From assembly GCA_050943535.1 (NCBI GenBank), contig JBMNPJ010000004.1:124001-188000 (forward strand): DNA of 64,000 bases. Direction: 5' to 3'. Positions 17,171 through 26,634 of this stretch are shown in pieces. Positions within the stretch are counted from its first letter, which is position 1. Each line of letters begins with the position of its first letter. The notes beneath the pieces are model-generated. The model searched no databases, was not told where the DNA came from, and worked only from the letters and a program-made list of their open reading frames with translations. This stretch comes from Massiliimalia sp050943535 (GTDB lineage Bacteria; Bacillota; Clostridia; Oscillospirales; Ruminococcaceae). Made by a program: the position numbers and the translations under genes.

Positions 17171-18094
17171 ATGAAGAAATTGTATTTAATCACAGGTTTT
17201 TTAGGAGCAGGGAAAACCACATTTGTCAATCAGACAATGGGGATGTTTCCCAATCAGAAAATTGCAGTGATTGTCAATGAATTTGGAAAACAGGGCATCG
17301 ACGGGGGTCTGATTGCTCAAAAGGGATACGAAGTTTCTGAAATCAGCAATGGTTCTATTTTCTGTGTATGCAGAATGGACATGTTCATTGACGCATTGTC
17401 TGAGGCAATCAAAACCGATCTGGATGTTTTGCTGGTAGAAAGCTCAGGGCTTTCTAATCCGTCCAATATTGGGGAAGTTTTGGAAAAAACTCGCCAGCTG
17501 ACCGGAGAAGGTTTTGACTACCGTGGCTGTATTTGCTTAATTGACGGGAAAAATTTCAGACGGGTAGCTAATACAGCGGTGGTAATTCCCGATCAGGTTC
17601 GGGAAGCTTCTTTGCTTGTGATTAATAAGATTGATTTGGTTTCACCGGATCAACTGATGGAAGTAGAAAAAGAAGTTCGGAATTGGAATCCAGATGCTCC
17701 TATTGTATATACTACCTATTCCAAGATTTCACAGGAGGATTTGGAACAGCTTTCTCCTTTATCCCAGGAGAAAAAACAAAAGGGATTTTCCAAAGTGGAT
17801 ATTTCTTCCGCTCAATTGACAGTTACATTTGACGAGGCTTTGACTATGTCTCAGCTTGAGGAACTGATAGAATTATTAAAACCGCTGGTATATCGCTGTA
17901 AAGGATATTTATCGGGGGAAAACGGCGTCATGTTTATTGACGGCGTGATGGATCAAATTACGGCGGTTTTGACAAGCGGGGAAGAAGCATCTCATTCTCT
18001 GGGACTGGTGTGCCTATATTTGTCTTCTCAGCCAGTACGCAGAACCATCAAAGAGTTTTGTGAGCGGTATGAGTTGGGATATTCTGTTCTTTGA
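17171..18094 (+). CDS. CobW/COG0523 family GTP-dependent metal chaperone
   Basis: A 307-aa G3E-family GTPase. Walker A is TGFLGAGKTTF (residues 8-18), the switch region VNEFGKQGIDG, NKIDLV is the guanine motif, and a C-terminal CobW domain follows. The metal-binding motif of the family (CxCC) appears as FCVCR, Cys65 and Cys67. These proteins deliver Zn, Co or other metals to client enzymes. ATG 17171 is 8 bases after AAAGGGG, and the radical SAM stop is only 13 bases upstream, so the two are co-translated neighbours. A plausible client is the adjacent URO-D-type zinc enzyme or a corrinoid-linked protein (inference). Confidence 0.9.
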   Translation: MKKLYLITGFLGAGKTTFVNQTMGMFPNQKIAVIVNEFGKQGIDGGLIAQKGYEVSEISNGSIFCVCRMDMFIDALSEAIKTDLDVLLVESSGLSNPSNIGEVLEKTRQLTGEGFDYRGCICLIDGKNFRRVANTAVVIPDQVREASLLVINKIDLVSPDQLMEVEKEVRNWNPDAPIVYTTYSKISQEDLEQLSPLSQEKKQKGFSKVDISSAQLTVTFDEALTMSQLEELIELLKPLVYRCKGYLSGENGVMFIDGVMDQITAVLTSGEEASHSLGLVCLYLSSQPVRRTIKEFCERYELGYSVL

Positions 18095-18180
18095 GAGGAA
18101 AATCGAAGGACAGCATCAAAAAGTAAAACTGGCAATTGCCTAACGTGAAAATATTTTTGGGTTTTAAAAACACGATTAGC

Positions 18181-18215
18181 AAAAAGACTGCATGATTTTA
18201 CCATGCAGTCTTTTT
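18181..18215 (+). terminator. Terminator of the URO-D/radical SAM/CobW cluster
   Basis: A perfect 14-bp stem, AAAAAGACTGCATG with its complement, ending in five T. Confidence 0.95.
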
Positions 18216-18233
18216 GCTTTATGACGGTGCGCT

Positions 18234-18261
18234 TTGTTTTTTCTTACAAATATGGTATACT
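18234..18261 (+). promoter_or_regulatory. Sigma-A promoter of gpsA with extended -10
   Basis: TTGTTT (18234-18239), 16 bases, TATACT (18256-18261), with TGG just before the -10 (extended -10). Confidence 0.75.
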
Positions 18262-18289
18262 AAGAAAAAACAAATGAAAAAGGGGAAAC

Positions 18290-19306
18290 ATGATGGCTGA
18301 TATGATGATTTTAGGTGCCGGAGGTTTTGGAACTTCACTGGCAGTATTGCTCCATCAGTATGGATATGATGTAATTTTGTGGTCTGCATTTGAGCGGGAA
18401 ATCAATGAAATGCGGCGTTACGGAGAAAACCGAAGACTTTTGCCGGGAATTGCGGTGGATCAGTCTATCCGCATGACAACTGATATAGCAGAGGCTAAGG
18501 GAGTAAAAATGTTTTTGTTTGCGGTACCTTCTTTTGCTTTGCGTCAGGTAGCCCAGCAGGCAAAACCATATATTGAGGATGACGCGGTTTTAGTCAACGT
18601 GGGGAAAGGCTTTGAAGAAGGAACCCAAAAGAGACTTTCTGTAGTTTTGCGGGAAGAATATCCCAAAAATCCAGTGGTAATTTTGTCCGGTCCTTCCCAC
18701 GCAGAAGAAATTGCCAGAGGAGTTCCTACCACAGTGGTAGCTACCAGTGAAAACCGTCAGGCTGCGGAATTGGTGCAGGACACGTTGATGAATGCCAACC
18801 TTCGGGTATATGTAAACAATGATATGATCGGTGTAGAACTGGGTGGTGCTTTGAAAAATATCATTGCAGTTTGCGCTGGAATCTGTGACGGAATGGGACT
18901 TGGAGATAATTCCAAAGCAGCTTTAATGACTCGGGGAATTGCAGAAATTTCCCGGCTTGGTGTAGCTATGGGAGCCAAGGTGGAAACCTTTGCAGGACTT
19001 ACGGGGGTAGGTGACCTGATTGTAACCTGTACCAGTATGCACTCCCGAAACCGTCGGGCAGGGATTTATATTGGTCAAGGATTGTCTATGGAAGAAGCGG
19101 TCAAACGGGTTGGCATGACAGTAGAAGGGTGTAAAGCGTGTAAGTCTGCGTATGCCCTGGCACAGGAATATGGGGTGGATATGCCCATTGTGACAGAGCT
19201 GTATCAGGTTTTATATGAGAATAAGGATATTCGAGAAGCGCTGACCGATTTAATGGAACGTCCAAAACGGCATGAAGATGAACGGATTTGGCTGCTGTCC
19301 AAATAA
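18290..19306 (+). CDS. gpsA: NAD(P)-dependent glycerol-3-phosphate dehydrogenase
   Basis: A 338-aa enzyme that reduces dihydroxyacetone phosphate to sn-glycerol-3-phosphate, the substrate of PlsY, for phospholipid synthesis. Rossmann motif ILGAGGFGTSLAVLL; GPSHAEEIARGVPT; the catalytic Lys region ELGGALKNIIAVCAGICDG; LGDNSKAALMTRG. Two adjacent ATGs occur (18290 and 18293); AGGGG is 4 bases from the first and 7 from the second, so the second is perhaps preferred. It is followed at 17 bases by a small kinase gene. Confidence 0.96.
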   Translation: MMADMMILGAGGFGTSLAVLLHQYGYDVILWSAFEREINEMRRYGENRRLLPGIAVDQSIRMTTDIAEAKGVKMFLFAVPSFALRQVAQQAKPYIEDDAVLVNVGKGFEEGTQKRLSVVLREEYPKNPVVILSGPSHAEEIARGVPTTVVATSENRQAAELVQDTLMNANLRVYVNNDMIGVELGGALKNIIAVCAGICDGMGLGDNSKAALMTRGIAEISRLGVAMGAKVETFAGLTGVGDLIVTCTSMHSRNRRAGIYIGQGLSMEEAVKRVGMTVEGCKACKSAYALAQEYGVDMPIVTELYQVLYENKDIREALTDLMERPKRHEDERIWLLSK

Positions 19307-19323
19307 GAAATGAGGGAAAAACC

Positions 19324-19845
19324 ATGATTCCTACGAAAAAGATGGACCTATTTTTATTAACAGGAGCCAGTGGGGTGGGGAAATCTACTGCAGCAGAAAT
19401 TTTATTTCAGCGGGAATCGGATTATCTGGTAATGGAAAGTGACTTGTTGTGGGATGAGCGTTTTAATACACCGGAAAATCTGTACGCACCTTATCGGGAA
19501 TTGTGGCTGACTGTGTGCGCAAATATTTCCCAGATTGGAAAACCGGTGGTGCTATGTGGATGCGGTGTGCCCGAACAGTTTGAACCACGTGAGGCAAGAA
19601 GGTACTTTAACAAACTGTACTACCTTGCTTTGGTTTGCGATCCCAAAGAACTGGAGCGGCGTATGCGGCAAGGCAGAAACATTACTGATGATAGCTGGAT
19701 TCAAAGTTCTTTGGACTATAATCAATGGCTGCTGGAAAATGGGGAGCAGGCGGGGATCTGTTTAATCAATACAACGGAAAAAACACCGGAACAGGCGGCA
19801 GAACAGATTGATCAGTGGATCCAAAATCACATGGTGTTCCTTTGA
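19324..19845 (+). CDS. P-loop nucleotide kinase-like protein
   Basis: A 173-aa protein with a Walker A near the N terminus (LLTGASGVGKSTAAEILFQ) and an adenylate/shikimate-kinase-like arrangement: a substrate-side segment (MESDLLWDERFNTPENL) and a lid-like RRMRQGRNITDDSW. It may phosphorylate a small molecule or act as a gluconate-kinase-like enzyme; the substrate is not evident. ATG 19324 follows GAGGG; it lies 17 bases after gpsA and shares its promoter. Ends before a terminator. Confidence 0.8.
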   Translation: MIPTKKMDLFLLTGASGVGKSTAAEILFQRESDYLVMESDLLWDERFNTPENLYAPYRELWLTVCANISQIGKPVVLCGCGVPEQFEPREARRYFNKLYYLALVCDPKELERRMRQGRNITDDSWIQSSLDYNQWLLENGEQAGICLINTTEKTPEQAAEQIDQWIQNHMVFL

Positions 19846-19863
19846 TATAATATTTATGAGTTG

Positions 19864-19898
19864 AAAAGGGTATTGTTTATATGAACGATACTCTTTTT
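19864..19898 (+). terminator. Terminator after the gpsA operon
   Basis: AAAAGGGTAT pairs with ATACTCTTTT (one G-U) and is followed by T-rich sequence; an inner GTT/AAC pairing extends the stem. Confidence 0.8.
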
Positions 19899-20078
19899 AT
19901 TTTCAGTGAAATTATTCGAATCATTGTGATATTGCATGTGTTTTTTGTACTATGTGCAAGAAAAAGCACGGATATTACAACAAAGGCACATCCAGTCCAT
20001 TTTTTTGTATTCATATTTTTGTTATACTTAGGACACAATCAATTTTGAAATTAAAAATAAATCAAGGAGTTGAACGGT

Positions 20079-21404
20079 ATGAAAAGAAAGTGGCTGGCCA
20101 TGATTTTGGCAGGTATGCTTACAGCAACAGCATTTACCGGATGCGGAGGTTCTAATGACAAAAACACCTCTTCCGGCTCTACAGAATCTTCCAGCGGTGA
20201 AGTAAAGACAGCTAGTGAATTGACTTTATATGCTTACTATGCAGATAGTGGTATTGAACAGATTGATAAAACACTGGAAGTAATGAAAGATATTTATCCG
20301 GATCTGACCATCAATATTGAACACAGAACAGACTCTGATGGTTCTGTACTGAAAACCAGAGCAGCAGTTGGTGAACTGCCGGATATGTTTGAATGTACCG
20401 GTCAGCTGACAGATATTTTGATGGAATCTGGCGATTTGGCTCCACTGGATGATGCAATGGAAGAAGCTGGTATGTTTGATAAATATCTGGATGGAACCTT
20501 TGATGCAAAAAAAGCTTCAGATGGTCACTACTACGCAGTTCAGTCAGATATTCCTCAGGCTTGTTTAATGTTCTATAACATTGAAATTTTTGATCAATTG
20601 GGCTTGACTCCTCCGAAAAACTTTGATGAGCTGAAAACAGTAGTTCAAACTTTGGTAGACAACGATATTATTCCAGTTGCTCTGTTTGCACAGCAGAAAT
20701 GGCCAGGGCTCCAGATGTATGATATGGCAGTTGTAGCAGAAGGTCAGCCTTTGGGATTGGCTGGCTTACAGGATGGTACTGCTAAAATTACTGATGAAGC
20801 ATATGTCAATGCTGCAAACAAAGTAAAAGAGCTGGTAGACATGGGTCTGATCGGAAAAGGTGCTTTGAACACCAACGCAAGTCAGGCATTTGAATTGTTC
20901 TCCACCGGTAAAGCTGGTATGGTTGTAAACGGTGCTTGGTACTTTAATGATGCTGCTTTGGGCGGTTACGGCGACAATATGGGTTATTGTGAATTCAATC
21001 CATTTGCAGATGCCGGCAAAGAAGAAGAAGTTCAGTGGACTATGTCCGGTGGTGCTGCTGCTCCTGGCGGATATGCAGTTAGCGCAAAAGGTGAATACGT
21101 AGAATTTTCTAAACAGGTTCTGATGACCTATATTGAAGAACATGATAGAGTTTGTGCTCAGCTTGGTTCTTTGTGTATGTTGAAAGAAACTGTTGAACCG
21201 GAAACTCCAAGAGCTGCTTCTTATCAGGCATATGCAGACAGCATGAAGAATTTTGTGTCCACCACACCATATGAATGGTCTTTGAATAATCAGGAATTGA
21301 TTGTAGCTTTGGAAGATACCAGCGAATTGCTGATTACTGGTACCTATACAGCAGATCAGTTTATTGAAGATCTGGACGCAAGCATTGCCGAAATTATCGG
21401 TTAA
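20079..21404 (+). CDS. Extracellular solute-binding lipoprotein of a sugar-type ABC importer
   Basis: A 441-aa family 1 binding protein. The signal peptide ends in a lipobox AFTGC with the lipidated Cys at residue 22, followed by a Ser/Thr-rich tether. The mature domain has the SBP_bac_1 text (DMFECTGQLTDILMESGDLAPLDD; KAGMVVNGAWYF). Such proteins bind oligosaccharides or glycosides. ATG 20079 is 9 bases after AAGGAG (20064-20069). A TATACT at 20023-20028 is a likely -10. It heads a cluster with two permeases, a YesM/YesN pair and two URO-D-fold proteins; the ligand is unknown. Confidence 0.92.
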   Translation: MKRKWLAMILAGMLTATAFTGCGGSNDKNTSSGSTESSSGEVKTASELTLYAYYADSGIEQIDKTLEVMKDIYPDLTINIEHRTDSDGSVLKTRAAVGELPDMFECTGQLTDILMESGDLAPLDDAMEEAGMFDKYLDGTFDAKKASDGHYYAVQSDIPQACLMFYNIEIFDQLGLTPPKNFDELKTVVQTLVDNDIIPVALFAQQKWPGLQMYDMAVVAEGQPLGLAGLQDGTAKITDEAYVNAANKVKELVDMGLIGKGALNTNASQAFELFSTGKAGMVVNGAWYFNDAALGGYGDNMGYCEFNPFADAGKEEEVQWTMSGGAAAPGGYAVSAKGEYVEFSKQVLMTYIEEHDRVCAQLGSLCMLKETVEPETPRAASYQAYADSMKNFVSTTPYEWSLNNQELIVALEDTSELLITGTYTADQFIEDLDASIAEIIG

Positions 21405-21443
21405 ACAGGGTCTCTTCATAGAAGTATATAAATATGGGATAAG

Positions 21444-21484
21444 AGCGCCAAAGCTAAAATGATGCGTCATTTCACTTTGGCGCT
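21444..21484 (+). terminator. Attenuating hairpin between binding protein and permeases
   Basis: AGCGCCAAAG (21444-21453) pairs with CTTTGGCGCT (21475-21484); an inner AAATGA-TGCG-TCATTT hairpin sits in the loop. The tail TATTTTC is a poor T run, so partial termination is likely, giving more binding protein than permease. Confidence 0.7.
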
Positions 21485-21513
21485 TATTTTCTCACAAAGA
21501 AAGGATAGATATT

Positions 21514-22398
21514 ATGAGTCCATTGTTTAAACGAAGCAAAGTAGGGCTGGTAGTTTTTGTGGCACCGGTAGTTATTTTGTTTTCTTTGATTATGTTAATT
21601 CCGGTTATCCAGTCCATCATTATGGGGTTTACCGAATGGGATGGTGTAAATCCGGCAGTCTTTAATGGGATAGATAACTATACCAAATTATTCCGTTCTA
21701 AAGATTTAGGAGTTGCTATTCGAAACAGTTTGATTTACTCTGTTGTATTGACAATTTATCAGGTAGGTTTTGCTACTATTTTCTCTTTCTTGATTGTAAA
21801 CTATGAGATCAAAGGCAGCCAATTATTTAAAGATATTTACTTTTTCCCGGTACTTTTGTCTGTATCTGTTGTAGCACAGTTGTGGATTTCCATTTATCAC
21901 GGGGACTATGGGCTGATTAATCAGCTGGCGGCTGCTACCGGAAGTGATTGGGCACAAAACTGGCTGAATGAACCGATTAAAGGTTTGATTGCGATTATCA
22001 TCGCAGATGCTTGGAAAGGGATGGGATATCATCTGCTGATTATCTATGCAGCGATGAAGAATGTTCCCAATGTTTACTATGAAGCTTCTGTCATTGACGG
22101 TGCCAACAAATTGAGACAGTTTTTCAATATTACTTTGCCGCTGACAGCTCCTACTATTCGTGTTTGCTTTGTCATGTGCTTTACCTTCGGATTCCGTGCA
22201 TTTGAAATGATCTTCCAGATGACAGCAGGCGGTCCTGGCAACTATACTACGACTATGGCTATCATGATGTACAAAGCGTTGTTCAGCCTGCAGAAATATG
22301 GTTATGGAAGCGCCATTGCTACTGTTATCGTAATTATTTGTGTAGGACTTATGGTTATCATTAATAAGGCTACAGAACGTTTGGAAGTGGAATATTGA
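21514..22398 (+). CDS. ABC sugar permease, MalF/UgpA-like
   Basis: A 294-aa permease with six predicted membrane helices. The cytoplasmic coupling loop (EAA motif) is seen as YEASVIDGANKLRQFFNITL. FNGIDNYTKLFRS before the second helix is typical of the MalF/UgpA/LacF class. AAAGGA precedes ATG 21514. It pairs with the next gene to form the channel for the binding protein upstream. Confidence 0.93.
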   Translation: MSPLFKRSKVGLVVFVAPVVILFSLIMLIPVIQSIIMGFTEWDGVNPAVFNGIDNYTKLFRSKDLGVAIRNSLIYSVVLTIYQVGFATIFSFLIVNYEIKGSQLFKDIYFFPVLLSVSVVAQLWISIYHGDYGLINQLAAATGSDWAQNWLNEPIKGLIAIIIADAWKGMGYHLLIIYAAMKNVPNVYYEASVIDGANKLRQFFNITLPLTAPTIRVCFVMCFTFGFRAFEMIFQMTAGGPGNYTTTMAIMMYKALFSLQKYGYGSAIATVIVIICVGLMVIINKATERLEVEY

Positions 22399-22435
22399 TT
22401 TTTCACCGGTTCCATTTTTGGAAAGGAAGATGATT

Positions 22436-23266
22436 ATGAAGAAGTTAACGGTAGGACGTTTTTTCACCTATCTGTTTATGACAATTTATGCTGTCATTTG
22501 TTTGTATCCGATTATCTGGATGGGATTTTATTCCTTAAAAGATAATGAAGAAATTTTTGTTACCAATCCATTTGGCCCTCCTCTGGATCCCCAGTGGGAC
22601 AACTATGTCAAGGCAGTCAATCAGTTTGATATTGCTGTATTCTTTAAAAACAGCTTAGTTGTTTCTCTGATTGCTATGGCATTTGGAATCATGTTCTCTT
22701 TGATGTTTACCTATGTCATTGCTCGTGTCAAGGGTCGCACCACAAAAACCATGCACACATTGGTTATGGCTGGGATGTTTATTCCGATTCAGGCAGTTAT
22801 GACTCCTTTGGTTGTTATGGTTCGTAATTTGGGCCTGACCAATACTTTGTGGTCTCTGATTATTCCTTATGTTGCCATGAGTTTTCCATTTGCAGTTATG
22901 GTATTGTATGGGTTCTATGTAAACCTTCCTTTGGAACTGGAAGAATCTGCCTATATGGAAGGCGCAGGATTTTTCCGTACTTACTTTAGCATTATTTTGC
23001 CTCAGATGAAATCTGCCATTTCTGTACTGGTCATTTATCAGTTTATGTCCCACTGGAATGAATACAGCTTGGCATTGATCTTGATTACAGATAATGATTT
23101 AAAAACCCTTCCTTTGGGATTGGCTGGTTTCTACGGACAGTTCTCCACTGACTGGGGACCGGTTGGTGCTGCACTGGTTATCGCCAGTCTTCCTGTACTG
23201 ATCCTGTACATCTTCTTCAGCCGTAAGATTAGCGAATCTATGGCATTTTCTGGTATGAAGAACTGA
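22436..23266 (+). CDS. ABC sugar permease, MalG/UgpE-like
   Basis: A 276-aa second permease with six helices. N-terminal YAVICLYPIIWMGFYSLKDN and the EAA loop EESAYMEGAGFFRTYFSIIL are typical. ATG 22436 is 8 bases after GAAAGGA; an in-frame ATG at 22430 is too close to it. No ATP-binding subunit is encoded in the cluster, so a shared MsmX-type ATPase elsewhere is expected (established for this transporter class in Firmicutes). Confidence 0.93.
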   Translation: MKKLTVGRFFTYLFMTIYAVICLYPIIWMGFYSLKDNEEIFVTNPFGPPLDPQWDNYVKAVNQFDIAVFFKNSLVVSLIAMAFGIMFSLMFTYVIARVKGRTTKTMHTLVMAGMFIPIQAVMTPLVVMVRNLGLTNTLWSLIIPYVAMSFPFAVMVLYGFYVNLPLELEESAYMEGAGFFRTYFSIILPQMKSAISVLVIYQFMSHWNEYSLALILITDNDLKTLPLGLAGFYGQFSTDWGPVGAALVIASLPVLILYIFFSRKISESMAFSGMKN

Positions 23267-23330
23267 TGTGGGTTAGACTTGATTTTTTACAAAAGTTCCT
23301 TTATCCTTAAAAACATTGGAGGGAACGACT

Positions 23331-25103
23331 GTGAAACTACATACAAGATCTATTCATCAAAAAATCAGTCTTACTTTTATTCTATTCTTTACTGTATTAA
23401 TGGTTTGCGTGATCGGTGGCTTTCAGTTTTTGTATCGAAATATGACCCAAAGACAGTTAATTCAAAATCGAAATTATGAAGATGATTTGATTGTGGATCA
23501 GCTGCAAACCATTATTCAAAACACCAATAACTGCAGCAACAGTATTATTGTAGAGTTGGGGAACACCCTTCCTCAGTCAGAACGCACAGGAAAGTATCCG
23601 GATATTTATAACAGCGTTACCAAACAGAAAATACTTAATATTATGGATAATAACCTGCTATTATTTCCTCATATTAATCAAATTTCTGTGCTGTATGATA
23701 ACGGAGATCTGTACCGGAAAAACCGTCGGCGGGATTACTTGCAAAGCGAGGGGAATCAGGAACTGATTGAGGCTTTTTCCAAAATGGATATCAATACTTT
23801 GGGACAGTGGTACTATTCTTTAGAGATGAAATCTCCCCTGTCCCAGTTTGGTCTTCATTATGTAAAGGTTCTTCGGGATATCCAGACCAATGAGAAGATC
23901 GGATATGTGATTTTGGAGATAGATGAACAGAAACTTTATTCTTTGTACCGGAATGAAAATACTGCAGAAGAAGTACAGTTTTTCTTGACAGACTCCAATG
24001 GTATGATCATTTCCAGCGACGACAGATTATTGCAGGAACGTCTCAAGCAGAAAAGTAATTATGATCAGCAGCTTGCTTTGTCTACCTTTTCTCTGGAAAA
24101 TCAGGTGTTTTCCAAAATGAATGACGACCAGTATTATACCCAGGCTCTTACTATACCAGGGGGATGGGTGCTGTACTCCGTTATGGATTTAAAGTCAGCA
24201 TTATCGGGGATCAACCGGATTACTTTTAATATTATTCTGATAGGGCTTGTGGTTCTGGCAGTATTTTTCGTGTTGATTATTTATATTTCCAAAAGGATTA
24301 CCGGTCCTTTAACTGCTTTGTCAGAACATATGATAGACACGAAAGACCGGTTGCCTGAGGAATTCCCTCAGCCAGAACAAAAGGATGAAATCGGGGTACT
24401 TATTTCCAGCTTCAACCATATGGTTCAGGAAAATAAATCCTTGTTTGAGCAGGTGCGCCAAGAGAAAAGGGCGAAACGGCATTTGGAGCTTTCGCTGCTT
24501 CAAGCACAAATTAAGCCGCACTTTCTTTACAATACATTGGATACAATTTTCTGTCTCAATGGGATGAACCGTACTGCCCAGGCAAACCGAGTCATTAAGT
24601 CTTTGGCGGGGTATTACCGACTGGTTTTGAATAAGGGAAGCGAATGGGTTGAACTGCGGCAGGAATTAGATGCCTTGAGCAAATACCTTGATATTCAGTC
24701 TGTTCGTTATGCAGATATATTAAACTATAAAATTTCTGTTCCAGAAGAAATGCTGTCTTTAAAAATCCCCAAACTTACCCTGCAGCCTTTGACGGAAAAT
24801 GCGTTGTATCATGGGATTAAACCCAAGGGAGAACCGGGGCATATTTTGATTTGCGGAGAGACTGACGGAGAATGGGTATATTTGCAGGTTATCGATGACG
24901 GCGTAGGAATGTCTCCTCAAACCTTTTTGGATATTTTATCCGGAAAGACCCTTCAAACAGACGGGGAAGGCTTTGGGCTGAAAAATGTTTCAGACCGTAT
25001 TCAGCTTTTTTATGGAGAAGGAAGCTGTATTAAACTGGAACCGCTGCCCATAGGAACTTCGATTGTTTTGTGTCTCAACCTAAAATCAAAGGAGGCAACT
25101 TGA
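23331..25103 (+). CDS. YesM-type sensor histidine kinase
   Basis: A 590-aa membrane kinase: first helix at about 10-32, a large extracellular sensor domain (about 35-295), second helix at about 300-322 (IILIGLVVLAVFFVLIIYIS), HAMP (RITGPLTALSEHM), then the His_kinase domain with QIKPHFLYNTLDTI (His397) and a GHKL ATPase (LTENALYHGI, DDGVGM, GFGLKNVSDRI). GTG 23331 starts after TTGGAGGG at a 7-base spacing. The stop overlaps the start of the response regulator by one base. It probably senses an extracellular carbohydrate-type ligand, perhaps with the binding protein. Confidence 0.93.
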   Translation: MKLHTRSIHQKISLTFILFFTVLMVCVIGGFQFLYRNMTQRQLIQNRNYEDDLIVDQLQTIIQNTNNCSNSIIVELGNTLPQSERTGKYPDIYNSVTKQKILNIMDNNLLLFPHINQISVLYDNGDLYRKNRRRDYLQSEGNQELIEAFSKMDINTLGQWYYSLEMKSPLSQFGLHYVKVLRDIQTNEKIGYVILEIDEQKLYSLYRNENTAEEVQFFLTDSNGMIISSDDRLLQERLKQKSNYDQQLALSTFSLENQVFSKMNDDQYYTQALTIPGGWVLYSVMDLKSALSGINRITFNIILIGLVVLAVFFVLIIYISKRITGPLTALSEHMIDTKDRLPEEFPQPEQKDEIGVLISSFNHMVQENKSLFEQVRQEKRAKRHLELSLLQAQIKPHFLYNTLDTIFCLNGMNRTAQANRVIKSLAGYYRLVLNKGSEWVELRQELDALSKYLDIQSVRYADILNYKISVPEEMLSLKIPKLTLQPLTENALYHGIKPKGEPGHILICGETDGEWVYLQVIDDGVGMSPQTFLDILSGKTLQTDGEGFGLKNVSDRIQLFYGEGSCIKLEPLPIGTSIVLCLNLKSKEAT

Positions 25104-26617
25104 TGTACCGTGTATTGTTGGTAGACGATGAAGCCATCTTTTTAGAGTACCTTACTTCCATGATTTGCTGGGAAGAGTACGATTGTATGGTGTGCGGTAC
25201 AGCGCGCAGCGGAGAGGATGCGCTGAATCAAATTAAAGAATACCGTCCAGACATTATCTTTTTGGATATCAGTATGTCCCGTTTAAGCGGTCTGGACGTT
25301 TGTGAAATTTTAAAATCCTGGGATATTTCTCCTCAGATTATTATTATGACAGCACACAATGAATTCAGTTTTGCCCATCAGGCAATTAAGCTGGATGTGT
25401 TTGATTATTTATTAAAGCCTTTTGACGCAGAAGAGTTGGCAGACGCTTTGACAAAATGCATTGCTGATTTAAAAGACAAACATCGTGTCAAACAATTGCA
25501 GCAGGAAACCGTTTTGCAGCAATTAATTCGTTCCGGAACTGTGGAACCAGCAGCCATGAGCCATCTGCCGTTTGATGTTCAAGGAAGCTTTTCAACAGCT
25601 GTTTTGCGTATCAGGAAAAATGACAACTGTGATGTACAAAAATTAAATCAATTGGTTTCCTGCTGGTTTGACAAATATCATATCCATAACTTTTATATTC
25701 ACGATGATTCTGGCAGATGGATTGTGGTGCAGTATTTTTTGGATCGGTTCAGTATTTCTTATGTGGCTGAGCTATGGGATCGATTGCTTTTGTCCTCTGA
25801 TATGGGATTTTTGGAATCTGTTTCATTGGGAAAAGTGGTCTGCGAAATGTCTGGACTTTCAGAATCTTATCAGTGTGCCATGACTGCTTACGAGAATCGA
25901 ATTAAAATGGGGAAACGGGTTACTGTTTATGAAGAAATACAAAGTTTTGACGGAGATCAGCAGTTTTACAGCATTCAGGACGTAGAGCTGCTTATCCGAT
26001 GCTTTGAAGCAAAAAATTATCAAAATGCCAATCAAATTATTGACCGTATTTTTCAGCTTTCTGATGGAAGATTTTTCTCTTTCCAATATGTGATTTTGGT
26101 CTATCATTCCCTTACCATCAGTGTATATTCTCATTTTCACCAGGAAGACGGAAATCGGATTGAAGATTATTTGAAAATACAGGCCAATATTATTCAGGAC
26201 TTAAACGACTGTGTGGATACAGCTCAGGTAAAAGATGTGATTCAAAACTATGTTTATGAGCTCTTCAGCGACTGCATGAGTATTTCCATCAACAGCAAAA
26301 AGGAAGTTTTGGTCAAAAAGATTGAACAGTATCTGCAGGAGCACTATGGAGAAAACAGTCTTTCAGTTGATCAGATTGCAGAAGCGCTTTATTTTGAAAA
26401 CAGTTATATTCGCAGAGTATTTAAAACCGTAGAGGGAAAAACCATTATGCAGCGTCTGGAAGAAATTCGGATTGACAAAGCAAAAGAGCTGCTGCGTCAG
26501 AAATCCTTGCGCCATGCAGAAATCGCTCAGCAATGCGGATTTCGGGATCCCTATTATTTCAGCAAGCGGTTTAAGTTGGTATGCGGTTGCACCCCTTCGG
26601 AATATCAGTTATACTAA
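25103..26617 (+). CDS. YesN/AraC-type response regulator
   Basis: A 504-aa regulator: receiver domain (about 1-120) with the acidic pair DDE and phospho-acceptor Asp55 (IIFLDIS), Lys in LLKPFDAEEL, a long middle region, and a C-terminal AraC/XylS double HTH (about 400-504: SVDQIAEALYFENSYIRRVF; LRHAEIAQQCGFRDPYYFSKRF). ATG 25103 overlaps the kinase stop (TGATG), and AAAGGAGG lies 8 bases upstream. Likely activates this importer/URO-D operon. Confidence 0.94.
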   Translation: MYRVLLVDDEAIFLEYLTSMICWEEYDCMVCGTARSGEDALNQIKEYRPDIIFLDISMSRLSGLDVCEILKSWDISPQIIIMTAHNEFSFAHQAIKLDVFDYLLKPFDAEELADALTKCIADLKDKHRVKQLQQETVLQQLIRSGTVEPAAMSHLPFDVQGSFSTAVLRIRKNDNCDVQKLNQLVSCWFDKYHIHNFYIHDDSGRWIVVQYFLDRFSISYVAELWDRLLLSSDMGFLESVSLGKVVCEMSGLSESYQCAMTAYENRIKMGKRVTVYEEIQSFDGDQQFYSIQDVELLIRCFEAKNYQNANQIIDRIFQLSDGRFFSFQYVILVYHSLTISVYSHFHQEDGNRIEDYLKIQANIIQDLNDCVDTAQVKDVIQNYVYELFSDCMSISINSKKEVLVKKIEQYLQEHYGENSLSVDQIAEALYFENSYIRRVFKTVEGKTIMQRLEEIRIDKAKELLRQKSLRHAEIAQQCGFRDPYYFSKRFKLVCGCTPSEYQLY

Positions 26618-26634
26618 AACAAGGAGGATTTCCT

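Noticed and set aside
19841..19852. TATAAT-like sequence at the end of the small kinase gene
   Set aside because: No -35 and it is immediately followed by a terminator, so it is unlikely to be a promoter.
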